Shown here: positions 8,099-18,601 of the stretch, in pieces
How the letters are laid out: every line of letters starts with the position of its first letter
Numbering within the stretch: position 1 is the first letter of the stretch
Source: an uncultured Pelagibacteraceae bacterium
GTDB taxonomy: Bacteria > Pseudomonadota > Alphaproteobacteria > Pelagibacterales > Pelagibacteraceae
Reading direction: 5' to 3'
NCBI GenBank assembly: GCA_902566315.1
Contig: CACFIL010000001.1
Coordinates: 71,977 to 135,976, forward strand
Length of the DNA stretch: 64,000 nucleotides
Notes under the pieces: generated by a model
Told to the model about the DNA's origin: nothing
What the model saw: only the letters and a program-made list of their open reading frames with translations
The model's database searches: none
Translations under genes and position numbers: made by a program

Positions 8099-11093
8099 AA
8101 ATCCTCTTATTTTCTTTATCTAGAAAAACTGAGTCAGACACTGTTACAATTATATTTTTATTTTCCATTGGCACAATAAGTTTTTGGCCATTCATTTTTT
8201 TTCCACTTTTAACGACAGCAAGTGCGATTGATTTATTTAAATTTGGGCTAAAGTAACTTGATGTTACATGTCCAATCATTTCTATTGGTTTTTTGTTCAC
8301 ATCAGAAACAATCTGGGCTCCTTCTTCTAAAACTTCATTTGGATCATCTGTTAGTAATCCTACAAGTTGTTTTCTATCTTCTCTTATAGTATCACTTCTA
8401 TAAAGAGATCTTTTTCCAATAAAATCATATTTTTTTTTGCTAACTATCCAATCCATTTGAAGGTCAATTGGTGTCATAGTACCATCTGTATCTTGACCAA
8501 CAATAATAAAACCCTTTTCAGCTCTTAATAAATGCATTGTTTCTGTTCCGTATGGAGTAATTTTAAATTCTTTTCCTACCTCAATGCATTTCTCCCATAA
8601 CGATTTTCCATATTTTGACTCTATATTAATTTCATAACTAAGTTCACCAGTAAAACTTATTCTCATTATTCTACAATTAATCTCATCAATTTTGGCATTT
8701 TGGTAAGACATATGTGGAAAAGCTTCATCGCTAAAATCTTTATCAGGAAATATTTTGGTTAATATTTTTTTAGAGTTTGGACCACATATACTTGCTGTTG
8801 AGTAGTGGTCAGTGACTGAAGTTAAATAAACATCTAATTCAGGCCACTCTGTTTGTAAATAATCTTCAAGTTTTGAAAGAACATTCGCCGCTCCTCCTGT
8901 TGTTGTAGTCATTAAGTAATGATTTTCACCTAATCTTGTCGTAACACCATCATCATATACCATGCCATCTTCATTTAACATCAATCCATATCTGCATTTT
9001 CCAATTCCTAATTTTGACCATGCATTTGTGTAAACTCTATTTAAAAATTCAGATGCGTCAGTTCCTTGAATATCTATTTTTCCAAGTGTAGAAGCATCTA
9101 AAATTCCTGCACTATCTCTAGCTGCCTTACTTTCTCTTTGAACAGCATCATGCAGACCTTCGTCATTAATAGGGTAGTACCAAGGCCGTTTCCATTGTCC
9201 AACATTTTCAAATTTAGCATTATTTTGACTATGCCATTCATGAATTGACGTTTTTCTTATAATATCAAAAAACTTACCTACACTTCTTCCAACTATTGAC
9301 CCAAAAGTTAATGGTGTGAACGGTGGTCTAAATGTTGTTGTTCCTAATGTACCCATTTTAACACCAGCAGTATCTGCAATAATCCCTAATGCATGCATGT
9401 TGGATAGTTTGCCCTGGTCAGTTGCCATACCAGTTGTTGTGTAACGTTTTACATGTTCAATAGATTTAAAACCTTCTCTAAGTGCAAGTTTTATATCTTT
9501 TGCAGTAGAGTCATTTTGAAAATCAATAAAAGATTTACATTTACCATCTGATATATAATTTGGTAGTAGCCATATGTTTCTTTTATCCAATTCTTTTGAG
9601 TTGAGCACTGAAGTGTTGTCGAATTCAGTTTCGCTGACCTTCAAAAAATTCTTTACCTTTTTATTTGTATTATTTATTATTTCTTCAAGCTCAAAGTCAC
9701 CATTACATGAACCAACATTAATATGATTTTCGTCGATTTCAGTTGGTATAAAAGTTTGATCATTTTCTCTAAAATCTAATTTTCCACCAGATTGTGTATG
9801 CATGTGAACCATTGGCGTCCAACCACCACTTACTGCTAAGCAATCACAGTTAATTCTATTTTTATCTCCAACAACATTTGATCCATCTTCTGATAAATTC
9901 ATTATCTCAATAGAATTTATTTTTCTATGACCAAAAGTATTAACTATTGTTGAGTTCCAATAGATTTTAACTCCAAGTTTTTCAGCATTTTTAACAATTT
10001 TGGAATTAGATTTTTTTCTTATATCTATTATTTCGACAGATATTCCTTTTTCTTTCAATGAAACAGCTGTTTCGTAAGCACTATCATTATTAGTAAATAT
10101 CACATTATTAAATCCACAAGATACACCATAAAAATCTAAATATTTTTTTACAGAGTTAGCAAGCATTATTCCAGGTCTATCATTATTATTAAATACAAGC
10201 GGTCTTTCAATAGCACCTGTTGCTACTAATACTTTATCAGCTCTAATTTTCCATAATCTCTGTCTTATGTCACCATTTCTCTTGTCCAATGGTAGGTGAT
10301 CTGAAATATTTTCTTTTGCTAAGAGGTAATTATAACTATGATAAGCTGCTAAGCTTGTTCTAGTTTTGATTGTTAAATTATCTAATTTTTGAAGTTCAGC
10401 AATCTCTTCATCTAACCATTCACTAGAATATTTATTATTAATTTTATAATTTTCATTCTTTTGAAATATTGTTGATCCACCAAGAATATTTTTATCTTCA
10501 ATCAATATCGTTCTTAAATTATTTTTTGCAGCAATTTTTGATGCAATAATTCCAGAAATACCACCACCTATTATTAATACATCACAATGAACATGTTTAT
10601 GGTCATACAATTCAGGGTCGGGTTTTGTTGGTGATTTTCCTAGTCCCGCAGACCATCTTATCAGCGGTTCGTAAATTTTTTTCCAGAAACTTTTAGGCCA
10701 CATAAAAGTCTTATAATAAAAACCTGCAGGTATAAATGGAGATATAAAATTGTTAATTCCCCCTATATCAAAATTAACACTGGGCCAACAATTTTGACTT
10801 GAGGCTTTTAAACCTTCATACAATTCAATCTCTGTAGCTCGAACATTGGGTTCTGTTAAATCTGTATCTTCATTTATTTGGCATATCGCATTAGGTTCTT
10901 CCGATCCACAAGACATTATCCCTCTTGGTCGATGATATTTAAAGCTTCTACCAACTAAATGAACTCCATTTGAAAGTAGGGCAGAAGCCAAAGTATCACC
11001 GTCAAAACCGTGATAAGATTTTCCATCGAAATTGAATGAAACTGTTTTAGTTTGATCTACATGTTTTGTCTTATTAACTCTAAATTTTGTCAT
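8091..11093 (-). CDS. soxA: Sarcosine oxidase alpha subunit
   Basis: This is the large subunit of the enzyme that oxidatively demethylates sarcosine to glycine, delivering the methyl carbon to tetrahydrofolate as 5,10-methylene-THF. An N-terminal ferredoxin-like domain (about residues 15-90, with RSFKYHRPRGIMSCG) is followed by a dinucleotide-binding domain with DVLIIGGGISGIIASKIA. The C-terminal third resembles the GcvT aminomethyltransferase, with GILDASTLGKIDIQG and RYGLMLNEDGMVYDDGV. The 1000-residue length is normal. It abuts soxD without a gap. Confidence 0.96.
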   Translation of the reverse strand: MTKFRVNKTKHVDQTKTVSFNFDGKSYHGFDGDTLASALLSNGVHLVGRSFKYHRPRGIMSCGSEEPNAICQINEDTDLTEPNVRATEIELYEGLKASSQNCWPSVNFDIGGINNFISPFIPAGFYYKTFMWPKSFWKKIYEPLIRWSAGLGKSPTKPDPELYDHKHVHCDVLIIGGGISGIIASKIAAKNNLRTILIEDKNILGGSTIFQKNENYKINNKYSSEWLDEEIAELQKLDNLTIKTRTSLAAYHSYNYLLAKENISDHLPLDKRNGDIRQRLWKIRADKVLVATGAIERPLVFNNNDRPGIMLANSVKKYLDFYGVSCGFNNVIFTNNDSAYETAVSLKEKGISVEIIDIRKKSNSKIVKNAEKLGVKIYWNSTIVNTFGHRKINSIEIMNLSEDGSNVVGDKNRINCDCLAVSGGWTPMVHMHTQSGGKLDFRENDQTFIPTEIDENHINVGSCNGDFELEEIINNTNKKVKNFLKVSETEFDNTSVLNSKELDKRNIWLLPNYISDGKCKSFIDFQNDSTAKDIKLALREGFKSIEHVKRYTTTGMATDQGKLSNMHALGIIADTAGVKMGTLGTTTFRPPFTPLTFGSIVGRSVGKFFDIIRKTSIHEWHSQNNAKFENVGQWKRPWYYPINDEGLHDAVQRESKAARDSAGILDASTLGKIDIQGTDASEFLNRVYTNAWSKLGIGKCRYGLMLNEDGMVYDDGVTTRLGENHYLMTTTTGGAANVLSKLEDYLQTEWPELDVYLTSVTDHYSTASICGPNSKKILTKIFPDKDFSDEAFPHMSYQNAKIDEINCRIMRISFTGELSYEINIESKYGKSLWEKCIEVGKEFKITPYGTETMHLLRAEKGFIIVGQDTDGTMTPIDLQMDWIVSKKKYDFIGKRSLYRSDTIREDRKQLVGLLTDDPNEVLEEGAQIVSDVNKKPIEMIGHVTSSYFSPNLNKSIALAVVKSGKKMNGQKLIVPMENKNIIVTVSDSVFLDKENKRIYA

Positions 11094-11369
11094 TTATTCT
11101 ACCGGTGGTTTTTCGCCCATTTTATAAACCGCATGTATTTTGTCATTTGATGTGTCTCTAACCATATTAAACCATTTCCTACATCCATGAGCATGGTTCC
11201 ATCTTTCGAACTGAACTCCTTTAATATTCTTTCTCATAAATAGATATTCTGCCCATTGATTGTCACTTAGCTCAGTTGGTTGTTTGGGTCTAACTATGTG
11301 AGCTTCACCTCCACATGAAAATTCACTTTGGTCTCTTTCACCACAATATGGACAATTTATTAAAAACAT
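11094..11369 (-). CDS. soxD: Sarcosine oxidase delta subunit
   Basis: This is the small zinc-binding subunit of the heterotetramer. The likely zinc ligands are visible: Cys6 and Cys9 in INCPYCGERD, and His59 and Cys63 in WNHAHGCRKWF. The 91-residue length is typical. It overlaps soxB by one base and abuts soxA, keeping the canonical B-D-A-G order. In SAR11 this system is expected to feed glycine and C1 units from glycine betaine breakdown; that pathway link is from knowledge of the clade. Confidence 0.95.
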   Translation of the reverse strand: MFLINCPYCGERDQSEFSCGGEAHIVRPKQPTELSDNQWAEYLFMRKNIKGVQFERWNHAHGCRKWFNMVRDTSNDKIHAVYKMGEKPPVE

Positions 11370-12622
11370 TAGTGTGCTACAGCGGCTGCACCATGTTCGT
11401 CAACTAGATCTCCACTTACAAATCGATTAAGATTAAATGCAGCATTTAATTTATGTGGTTCATCATTAGCAATAGTGTGTGCAAAGAAATCACCAGATCC
11501 AGGTGTTGCTTTAAAACCTCCAGTGCCCCAACCACAGTTAAAATAGAGTCCTTTTATATTTGTTTTACTAATTATTGGACTTGCATCAGGACATATATCA
11601 ACAATTCCACCCCATTGTCTCAACATTTTCATTCGGCTAAAAATAGGGTACAGCTCCAATATTGCTTTTAATGTTCCTTCAACAACATCGTGACTACCTC
11701 TTTGTGTATAAGAAATATAAGCGTCAGTACCAGCGCCAATTACTAGTTCACCTTTATCAGACTGACTAACATATGCATGTACAGCATTGGACATTACTAC
11801 AGTATCAATTATTGGTTTAACTGGTTCTGAAACTAATGCCTGTAAAGGTTTGCTTTCCAGCGGTAATTTTAATCCTGCCATGTTAGCAATTACACTTGAG
11901 TGTCCTGCTGCAACAACACCAATTTTTTTTGTTTTAATAAATCCTTTTGATGTTTCAACACCTTCAACTTGATCTCCATTTCTTTTTATACCTTTAACTT
12001 CACAATTTTGTATTATATCAACTCCCATTTCATCTGCACCTCTCGCATAACCCCATGCAACAGCATCATGTCTAGCAGTTCCTGCTCTCCTTTGTAATGT
12101 TCCACCAAGAACAGGGTATCTTATATCTGGAGAAGTATTTATTATTGGACAAAATTCTTTTACTTGATTTGTATTTAACCACACTGCATCAATGCCATTA
12201 AGTCTGTTTGCGTGAGTTCTTCTTTTTAAATCCCTTACATCTTGAAGGTTATGGGCTAAATTCATCACACCTCTTTGACTGAACATTATATTGTAGTTTA
12301 ATTCTTGAGATAAATTTTCCCAAATCTTTAATGCATGGTCGTATAATCCAGCACTTGCATCCCACAAATAATTTGATCTTATAATTGTAGTATTTCTTCC
12401 TGTATTTCCTCCACCAATCCAGCCTTTTTCTAAAACAGCAATATTTCTCATGTTATGCTTTTTAGCTAGGTAGTAAGCTGTTGCTAAACCGTGTCCACCA
12501 CCACCAATTATAATAGCTTCATATTCTCTTTTTGGCTCAGGATCTCCCCATGCTTGCTTCCAGTTTTCATGCTGCGAAAAAGCATTTTTAATCAGTGAGA
12601 ATATCGAATATTTGTTTTTCAT
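11369..12622 (-). CDS. soxB: Sarcosine oxidase beta subunit
   Basis: This flavoprotein subunit carries the sarcosine-binding site. The FAD motif is [20 protein letters not shown] (about residues 34-53), and His185 in [10 protein letters not shown] is the expected covalent FMN attachment residue. The C-terminus has the family [16 protein letters not shown] and [16 protein letters not shown] motifs. At 417 residues it is full length. It is the first gene of soxBDAG; its promoter must lie in the roughly 65 bases between 12622 and the plus-strand tRNA-Ser gene. Confidence 0.96.
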   Translation of the reverse strand: MKNKYSIFSLIKNAFSQHENWKQAWGDPEPKREYEAIIIGGGGHGLATAYYLAKKHNMRNIAVLEKGWIGGGNTGRNTTIIRSNYLWDASAGLYDHALKIWENLSQELNYNIMFSQRGVMNLAHNLQDVRDLKRRTHANRLNGIDAVWLNTNQVKEFCPIINTSPDIRYPVLGGTLQRRAGTARHDAVAWGYARGADEMGVDIIQNCEVKGIKRNGDQVEGVETSKGFIKTKKIGVVAAGHSSVIANMAGLKLPLESKPLQALVSEPVKPIIDTVVMSNAVHAYVSQSDKGELVIGAGTDAYISYTQRGSHDVVEGTLKAILELYPIFSRMKMLRQWGGIVDICPDASPIISKTNIKGLYFNCGWGTGGFKATPGSGDFFAHTIANDEPHKLNAAFNLNRFVSGDLVDEHGAAAVAH

Positions 12623-12686
12623 AATTGCCAGAAATTACTTGATTAATATTGAATGTTCAATGATTTCAAGTTACACATCTACATAC

Positions 12687-12781
12687 GGAAGGATGGGTGA
12701 GCTGGTTGAAACCAGCGGTTTGCTAAACCGCCGTACGCTTGAAAAGGTGTACCGAGGGTTCGAATCCCTCTCCTTCCGCCA
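12687..12781 (+). tRNA. serX: tRNA-Ser (anticodon GCU)
   Basis: This is a class II tRNA with a long variable arm. The acceptor stem GGAAGGA (12687-12693) pairs with TCCTTCC (12771-12777), followed by discriminator G and an encoded CCA (12779-12781). The anticodon loop reads TTGCTAA within CGGTTTGCTAAACCG, giving GCU for AGY serine codons. The T arm is GAGGGTTCGAATCCCTC. It lies between two minus-strand genes and its CCA ends one base before the transglycosylase stop codon. The gene symbol is a generic label. Confidence 0.97.
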
Positions 12782-14968
12782 TTAATATAGTGGCTTATTT
12801 TTAAAAAAATCGCTGAGATAAATTGGTTTTTGAGACAATATGTACCTATAAACATTATAATTTTCTAAAACTCTTTGAACGTAATTTCTGGTTTCTTTAA
12901 ATTTTATTAGCTCAATCCAATCCACATAATCTATTTGTTTTTTTTGGGGATCCTTGTTTAATTTCTTCCAGTACTTAACTCTTTTGGGTCCTGCATTATA
13001 AGCAGCTGTAGCAAAAGGGTAGGAGCCTTTATAATTACTAATCAATCCAGCTATATAATGAGATCCTAAATTTATATTATATTCAGGGTCGGTTGTTAAT
13101 TTTGATTTAGAGTAGCCAAGTTTAGCTTGTTTTGAAACTGTTTTAGCAGTGTATGGCATAAGCTGCATTAATCCTTGAGCACCAACTCTGCTTCTAGCCG
13201 AAGTATCAAATTCACTTTCCTGTCTTATAATTGATAATATTAAAGCTGGATCAGGAATCTTCCTGCCCCCAACAAATTTTGGCACACTCATGATTGGGTA
13301 ATTAAATTGGTTATGAAATCTTTTTTGATATGATGCTATTTTAGAAACTTGTATTGCAAAATCAAACCGTGAGATATCGGACGCCAGTTTCGCAGCCAAA
13401 ACCTCGCTTCCCTTTTCTATATTATCATTAGCTAAATGTCTTAATATATGTTTGGTGTATTTATCTTTGTTTAAATAATCAAGTAGATCCACAATTGCGA
13501 CAAGTTTTTTTAGATAAAATTCTTGCTCATATTTATCATCAACAAACATTAATTTATCTAACTCAAATTTTTCTTGCGGTTTAACTTTCATATGTGAAAG
13601 TTGACCATAATAAGTTGTTAAATAATTCGATCCTTCAAAATACCATTTGTTAGAATTTTCTTTATCACCAATTTTTTCATAAGTTCTTCCTAACCAGTAA
13701 GCACCTCTTGAAAGACTTATTGGGTAGTTAACACTGTAATAAAAATTTTTAAAATGCTTTTCTGCCAGCTCAGGTTTTTTTAAAAAACTCAATGCTATCC
13801 AGCCGCTCATCCATTCGGCCTCAGCATATTCGGGGCCCTCTGACATTGCATGTTTTGAAACTACTTTATAAGCAGTATTATATTTTCTTTTATATAATAA
13901 AGATCTTCCAATTATTGATCTTTCTTTCCACCATTTATCAGGTCTAACTAAATATTTTTTTGTATTTTGAATATCATTTAATATTTCTAATGAACTATCT
14001 ACACGACCTTTTTTCCGTCTCCATTTTAATCTGTCATATTTTAGACCAGGATCATTTTTTAATTTTTGTGGTACTTTTTTTATTGCCTCATCAACACCAT
14101 AGCCTCTACTTATCAATATTTGTCTAGCTGTATAAAGTAATTGATAATCCTTTGGTAAATATCTAATAATTCTTTTAAGGTCCCAGTGTTTACCTTCCCA
14201 AGCATAATAATCTGCTCGTTTGATATAATCTGAAGTATCTAAAAAATTTTTAAATTTTTTTCTAAAATATTTTAGACTATTTGTATTTAAGTCAGCATTT
14301 ACAAAACCTTCTTTGACTAGTTTAATACCTTCCCCCGATTTACCAATTTTTATCAAACTTTCACCTAACATCATTTTTCCATATCCACTTAATGGCTTGT
14401 TACTTTGAAACCAATTAATTATTTCTGTAGGAGACTGGTTTTGTAAGTTTATTTTGTGTTCAGCAAGATATTTAATTCTATCAAATCTTGGATAATCTTT
14501 AACTCTTTCGATAAACCTTTTGTATTCAGAAAAAGTTGCTTTATTTCCTGATGTAAGAAGATGCCTCCACTCTATAAAATCATATATTGATTGAGCCCTT
14601 GCTTTTTTTGCAGTATTTTTTGCATCTTTCCAATTAGATTTTTCCATAAATCTAATTGCTTGTTTTGCGAATTCAAAATCTCTTTCACTATAATATCTGG
14701 TTTTTTTAACAGTCCTTAATGTTTGTTTTTTTACAATAAGTGGTTTTTTTGGAGGTAACAAAATTCCAAATATTTCTTTGGGTAAATCTTTATCATCCTT
14801 TAAACTTTGTTTTTCATTAAATGTTCCAGGTTTCAACGGTGGAATTACTATCTGACTTTTAAACGTAGGTTTTTTCTTAGGTATTATTATTTCATTTGAA
14901 TATGATGATTGAAAAAAGCTAAAAAAAAATATAGTTGTTAGTAGTAATATAGATTTTCTAAAAATCAT
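12782..14968 (-). CDS. slt: Soluble lytic murein transglycosylase
   Basis: This periplasmic enzyme cleaves peptidoglycan glycan strands to 1,6-anhydromuropeptides. The 728-residue protein has an N-terminal signal peptide (hydrophobic residues about 7-24), a lysine/proline-rich stretch, a long alpha-helical superhelical region, and a C-terminal SLT domain. The catalytic glutamate is in ILSIIRQESEFD, followed by GAQGLMQLMPYTA and AAYNAGPKRV. Length is near normal for the family. It is divergent from dapA with only 27 bases between the start codons. Confidence 0.92.
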   Translation of the reverse strand: MIFRKSILLLTTIFFFSFFQSSYSNEIIIPKKKPTFKSQIVIPPLKPGTFNEKQSLKDDKDLPKEIFGILLPPKKPLIVKKQTLRTVKKTRYYSERDFEFAKQAIRFMEKSNWKDAKNTAKKARAQSIYDFIEWRHLLTSGNKATFSEYKRFIERVKDYPRFDRIKYLAEHKINLQNQSPTEIINWFQSNKPLSGYGKMMLGESLIKIGKSGEGIKLVKEGFVNADLNTNSLKYFRKKFKNFLDTSDYIKRADYYAWEGKHWDLKRIIRYLPKDYQLLYTARQILISRGYGVDEAIKKVPQKLKNDPGLKYDRLKWRRKKGRVDSSLEILNDIQNTKKYLVRPDKWWKERSIIGRSLLYKRKYNTAYKVVSKHAMSEGPEYAEAEWMSGWIALSFLKKPELAEKHFKNFYYSVNYPISLSRGAYWLGRTYEKIGDKENSNKWYFEGSNYLTTYYGQLSHMKVKPQEKFELDKLMFVDDKYEQEFYLKKLVAIVDLLDYLNKDKYTKHILRHLANDNIEKGSEVLAAKLASDISRFDFAIQVSKIASYQKRFHNQFNYPIMSVPKFVGGRKIPDPALILSIIRQESEFDTSARSRVGAQGLMQLMPYTAKTVSKQAKLGYSKSKLTTDPEYNINLGSHYIAGLISNYKGSYPFATAAYNAGPKRVKYWKKLNKDPQKKQIDYVDWIELIKFKETRNYVQRVLENYNVYRYILSQKPIYLSDFFKNKPLY

Positions 14969-14977
14969 TTTTAATAA

Positions 14978-14990
14978 CTTATGATATAAA
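14978..14990 (+). promoter_or_regulatory. Candidate -10 element for dapA in a 27-base divergent spacer
   Basis: The gap between the slt and dapA start codons is only 27 bases and contains TATGAT (14980-14985) and an overlapping TATAAA. If TATGAT serves as a -10 box, transcription would begin about four bases before the dapA ATG, giving an almost leaderless message. No good -35 match is visible and no Shine-Dalgarno sequence fits in the gap. This is a pattern-based suggestion only. Confidence 0.3.
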
Positions 14991-14995
14991 TATTT

Positions 14996-15883
14996 ATGTT
15001 TAAAGGTTCAAATGTAGCTTTAGTAACACCATTTAAAGGCAATAGCCTTGATGAGGAAACGTATATAAAAATTATTAATTTTCATTTAGAAAATGGAACA
15101 AATGGACTTGTGCCAGCTGGTACAACGGGTGAGTCACCAACTCTTTCGCATAGAGAACATGAAAAAGTTATAGAGTTATGTATTCAAGAAGCTAAAGGAA
15201 AAATTCCAGTTATCGCAGGCACAGGATCAAATTCTACTACAGAAGCCATATCTCTCACAGAGCACGCTGAAAAGGCTGGAGCAGATGGTGCCTTGATAGT
15301 GACGCCTTATTATAACAAACCCACTCAGGAGGGCTTATATCAGCATTACAAGGCTATAAATGACAAATGCGGCATACCAATTATAATTTACAATATTCCT
15401 GGTAGATCAGTTATTGATATGACAGTAGATACTATGGCAAGATTATTTGAACTGAAGAACATAGTTGGAGTAAAAGATGCAACTGGTGATTTGAATAGGG
15501 TAGATGAGACTTTCAAAAAAATTGGCAATGAATTTATCCAACTAACAGGTGAGGACGGTCTTGCTTATGAATATAATAAAAGAGGTGGCGTAGGGTGTAT
15601 TTCTGTTACAGCCAACATAGCTCCTAAAATGTGTTCTGATATGCAAAAATTTTCAAAATCACAGAATAATGATGAGCAAAAAAAGGCTGAAGAGATAGAT
15701 AAAAAACTTCAACCTGTTCATAAATCTTTGTTTATTGAGAGCAATCCATCACCAGTTAAATATGCAGCTAAATTGATAGGCCTATGTGATGATAATGTGA
15801 GATTACCTTTGGTAACAGTTTTAGATGAAACAAAAGCTGAGGTTAAAAAAGCTCTCATATCTGCCGAATTAATTAATGAATAA
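14996..15883 (+). CDS. dapA: 4-hydroxy-tetrahydrodipicolinate synthase
   Basis: It condenses pyruvate with aspartate semialdehyde, the first step of the lysine/meso-diaminopimelate branch. The N-terminus [10 protein letters not shown], the [11 protein letters not shown] loop, Tyr132 in [10 protein letters not shown] and Schiff-base Lys160 in VGVKDATGD are all in place. The 295-residue length is normal. The last eight bases overlap smpB, whose ATG lies inside the dapA 3' end. Product use in peptidoglycan fits the neighbouring lytic transglycosylase, though the two are divergent. Confidence 0.97.
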   Translation: MFKGSNVALVTPFKGNSLDEETYIKIINFHLENGTNGLVPAGTTGESPTLSHREHEKVIELCIQEAKGKIPVIAGTGSNSTTEAISLTEHAEKAGADGALIVTPYYNKPTQEGLYQHYKAINDKCGIPIIIYNIPGRSVIDMTVDTMARLFELKNIVGVKDATGDLNRVDETFKKIGNEFIQLTGEDGLAYEYNKRGGVGCISVTANIAPKMCSDMQKFSKSQNNDEQKKAEEIDKKLQPVHKSLFIESNPSPVKYAAKLIGLCDDNVRLPLVTVLDETKAEVKKALISAELINE

Positions 15884-16346
15884 AAAAACCACTCCTGGTT
15901 TAAAAATTATTACAATTAATAGAAAAGCATCTTTTAATTATTTTTTTAAAGAGATGTTTGAAGCAGGTATAGTTTTAAAGGGCTCTGAAATAAAATCTGT
16001 AAGATTAGGTAAAATTAACATAGCAGATTCTTATGCTGTAGATAAAGATGGAGAAATTTTTTTAATTAATTCTCATATACCTATCTATAAACAAGCCAGT
16101 TATTCAAATCATAATCCTTACTCTGAAAGAAAACTTTTATTGAATAAAAGAGAAATTAATAAAATTATCGGTAGAATTCATGAAGATGGTTTAACTATTG
16201 TGCCAACAAAAATGTATTTTAAAAAAGGAAAGGCAAAATTAGAAATTGCAGTAGCTAAAGGTAAAAAACAATTTGATAAAAGACTGACAAAGAAGACAAG
16301 AGATTGGAACCGTGAAAAAGCAAGATATATTAGAAAATCAAGTTAA
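15876..16346 (+). CDS. smpB: SsrA-binding protein
   Basis: SmpB carries tmRNA into stalled ribosomes. The protein shows the conserved [16 protein letters not shown] motif, INIADSYAV, and the basic tail [20 protein letters not shown], which is shorter than in many bacteria. The length is 156 residues. It overlaps dapA upstream and folK downstream. Its presence implies an ssrA gene elsewhere; no recognisable tmRNA was seen in this window. Confidence 0.96.
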   Translation: MNKKTTPGLKIITINRKASFNYFFKEMFEAGIVLKGSEIKSVRLGKINIADSYAVDKDGEIFLINSHIPIYKQASYSNHNPYSERKLLLNKREINKIIGRIHEDGLTIVPTKMYFKKGKAKLEIAVAKGKKQFDKRLTKKTRDWNREKARYIRKSS

Positions 16347-16842
16347 TTTTGCATATCTAGCATTAGGTTCTAATCTTGGAGACAAGAAAAATAATCTAAA
16401 TAAAAGTATAGATTTAATCCAAGAGGAGGGAATTTTTATAAAGAAAAGATCAAAATTTTACATTACAAAATCTTGGCCAAATGAAAATTTCCCAAACTTT
16501 ATTAATTCTATCATACTAGTTAAGACAAAATTAAATATAGCAGAATTATTTTTAAAAATAAAAAAAATTGAAAAAAAACTAGGTCGAACTAAGTCTAAAA
16601 GAAATCACCCAAGAATATGTGATATTGATATAATTGATTTTAATGGTGAAATAATCCATAGAAAAATTGGAAATTATAAACTCAATACTCCGCATAAAAG
16701 AATGCATAATAGAAATTTTGTTCTGTTTCCTTTATTTGAATTAGATAAAGATTGGGTTCACCCTAAACTTAATAAAAATATAGTCATTTTAATGTCAAAT
16801 TTAACCTCAGATCAGTTATTGGGTATTAAAATTGCTCAATAA
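16312..16842 (+). CDS. folK: 2-amino-4-hydroxy-6-hydroxymethyldihydropteridine pyrophosphokinase
   Basis: HPPK transfers pyrophosphate from ATP to hydroxymethyldihydropterin in folate synthesis. Motifs are [16 protein letters not shown] near the N-terminus, the [12 protein letters not shown] segment and the [14 protein letters not shown] signature holding the metal-binding aspartates. The only plausible start is GTG at 16312, within the smpB 3' end (35-base overlap). This adds about ten residues before the usual family start, so the very N-terminus is less certain. The length is 176 residues. Confidence 0.93.
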   Translation: MKKQDILENQVNFAYLALGSNLGDKKNNLNKSIDLIQEEGIFIKKRSKFYITKSWPNENFPNFINSIILVKTKLNIAELFLKIKKIEKKLGRTKSKRNHPRICDIDIIDFNGEIIHRKIGNYKLNTPHKRMHNRNFVLFPLFELDKDWVHPKLNKNIVILMSNLTSDQLLGIKIAQ

Positions 16843-16858
16843 AATGATATAAATAGTA

Positions 16859-18601
16859 ATGCTTAAATCTGAAGAATTAATTAATAAGGTAAAAAATTAT
16901 AATAAGTTTCTTAATCCAGAAACTCTATCAAAAGCCTATGATTTTGCTTTAAAGGCCCATGAAAAACAAAAAAGAGATGAGGGCTCACCTTATATTATTC
17001 ACCCGATAGCAGTTGCAAATATTTTAACAGAGTTAAAGTTAGACAGTGCAACTATTGCTACTGGTTTACTTCATGATACAATAGAAGATACTCATGCAAC
17101 TTATAATACAATAGAAGCAGAATTTGGAAAAGAGGTTGCTGATTTAGTTGATGGTGTTACAAAAATTTCTGAGTTTGAAAATCAAGCTATATCAAACTCT
17201 AAAGCAGAAAATTTTAGAAAATTAATATTAGCAACATCAAAAGACATCCGAGTTTTACTGGTGAAATTAGCTGATAGACTACACAATATGCGTACCATTA
17301 AAGTTGTCGATAAAGAAAAGCAAATTAGAAAAGCAAAAGAAACAATGGAAATTTATGCGCCACTTGCAGATAGAATGGGCATGCATCGTATAAGAGATGA
17401 ATTAGAGGACCTTTCATTTGAAGTTTTAAATGAAGATGCAAGAAAATTGATAAAAGACAGACTGGATAAAATTAAAGAAAATAATCTAATTAACTTTAAT
17501 AATATTTCTGACGAGTTTTTTGAAATACTAAAAAACAAAAATATAAAACCAAAAATAGTTGGAAGAGAGAAAACTCCTTTTTCAATTTGGAGAAAAATCC
17601 AAAAAAAAAGAACTTCTCTTGAACAAATAACAGACATTATTGGGTTTAGAATTATTTTAGATAATATTGATGATTGCTATAAAGCTTTAGGAATTTTCCA
17701 TAATAAATGGAATTGTATACCAGGTAAATTTAAAGATTATATCTCATCGCCAAAAATCAATAAATATCAATCATTACACACAGCTATTATTGGACCAAAT
17801 AAAAGACCAATTGAAATCCAATTAAGAACAAAGCAAATGCATGAGTTTGCAGAAAGAGGTATTGCTTCTCATTGGAAATATAAATCATCAGAAAAATTTA
17901 ATTCTTTAACTTGGAAGGAGTATGATTGGTTAGCAGATTTAGTTGAAATTATTGATAAAAATGAGAATCCAGATGACTCTTATGAATATACAAAACTTCA
18001 AATGTTTCAAGAAAACGCCTTTTGTTTCACACCAAAAGGATCAATTATTAAACTACCTAAAAATGCTACACCAATAGATTTTGCCTATGCTGTCCATACT
18101 CAAATCGGAGATGCTGCTGTTGGTTGTGAAATAAATGGAAATGAAAGCGCTTTACAATCTATATTAAGAAACGGGGATGTAGTTAAGATTATCACCTCTA
18201 AAAAAGCCTCCCCCTCATTACATTGGTTAACGAGCACTAAAACAGGTAAAGCTCGTGCTGCAATTAGACGTTATTGGCAGTACCGTGAAAACAGCAAGCC
18301 GATTAAGGAAAAAAGATATAATACTACACTTTGGATTTCTCTGCCTGATGAACCTGGTAAAATGGGTGATGTAACAACCATGATTGGTGAAAACTTTGTT
18401 AATATTTCAAGTGTAGAAATGGTAGAAAAACTTAATGGAAGGATTAATTTCAAATTTAATTTAATCATACATGACCTTAAGAACTTTACAAAATTGATAA
18501 GTGAACTAAAACAAAAAGAATATAAATTTAAAATTATAAGACACAAAAACAAAAAATATGCTTTCTTCAAAAAACTCTTTAGCAGTTTTAAGAAAAACTA
18601 A
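16859..18601 (+). CDS. spoT: (p)ppGpp synthetase/hydrolase, compact Rel/SpoT
   Basis: This is a bifunctional alarmone enzyme. The hydrolase HD motif HDTIEDT (His72-Thr78) and NMRTIKV region are intact. The synthetase domain has SIWRKIQKK, GKFKDYISSPK, NKYQSLHTA and EIQLRTKQMHEFAE. A TGS domain (AFCFTPKGSIIKLPKNATP) follows, and an ACT domain (LPDEPGKMGDVTTMIG) ends the protein. It is 580 residues against about 700 in E. coli SpoT: only about 40 residues separate TGS and ACT, so the helical and zinc-finger-like linker is essentially gone. Both catalytic sites look functional. The last 44 bases overlap pyrE in another frame. Confidence 0.93.
   Translation: MLKSEELINKVKNYNKFLNPETLSKAYDFALKAHEKQKRDEGSPYIIHPIAVANILTELKLDSATIATGLLHDTIEDTHATYNTIEAEFGKEVADLVDGVTKISEFENQAISNSKAENFRKLILATSKDIRVLLVKLADRLHNMRTIKVVDKEKQIRKAKETMEIYAPLADRMGMHRIRDELEDLSFEVLNEDARKLIKDRLDKIKENNLINFNNISDEFFEILKNKNIKPKIVGREKTPFSIWRKIQKKRTSLEQITDIIGFRIILDNIDDCYKALGIFHNKWNCIPGKFKDYISSPKINKYQSLHTAIIGPNKRPIEIQLRTKQMHEFAERGIASHWKYKSSEKFNSLTWKEYDWLADLVEIIDKNENPDDSYEYTKLQMFQENAFCFTPKGSIIKLPKNATPIDFAYAVHTQIGDAAVGCEINGNESALQSILRNGDVVKIITSKKASPSLHWLTSTKTGKARAAIRRYWQYRENSKPIKEKRYNTTLWISLPDEPGKMGDVTTMIGENFVNISSVEMVEKLNGRINFKFNLIIHDLKNFTKLISELKQKEYKFKIIRHKNKKYAFFKKLFSSFKKN

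Noticed and set aside
12687-12781. tRNA-Ser as an integration site
   Set aside because: The tRNA is complete, and no recombinase or partial tRNA copy lies near; both neighbours are ordinary household genes.
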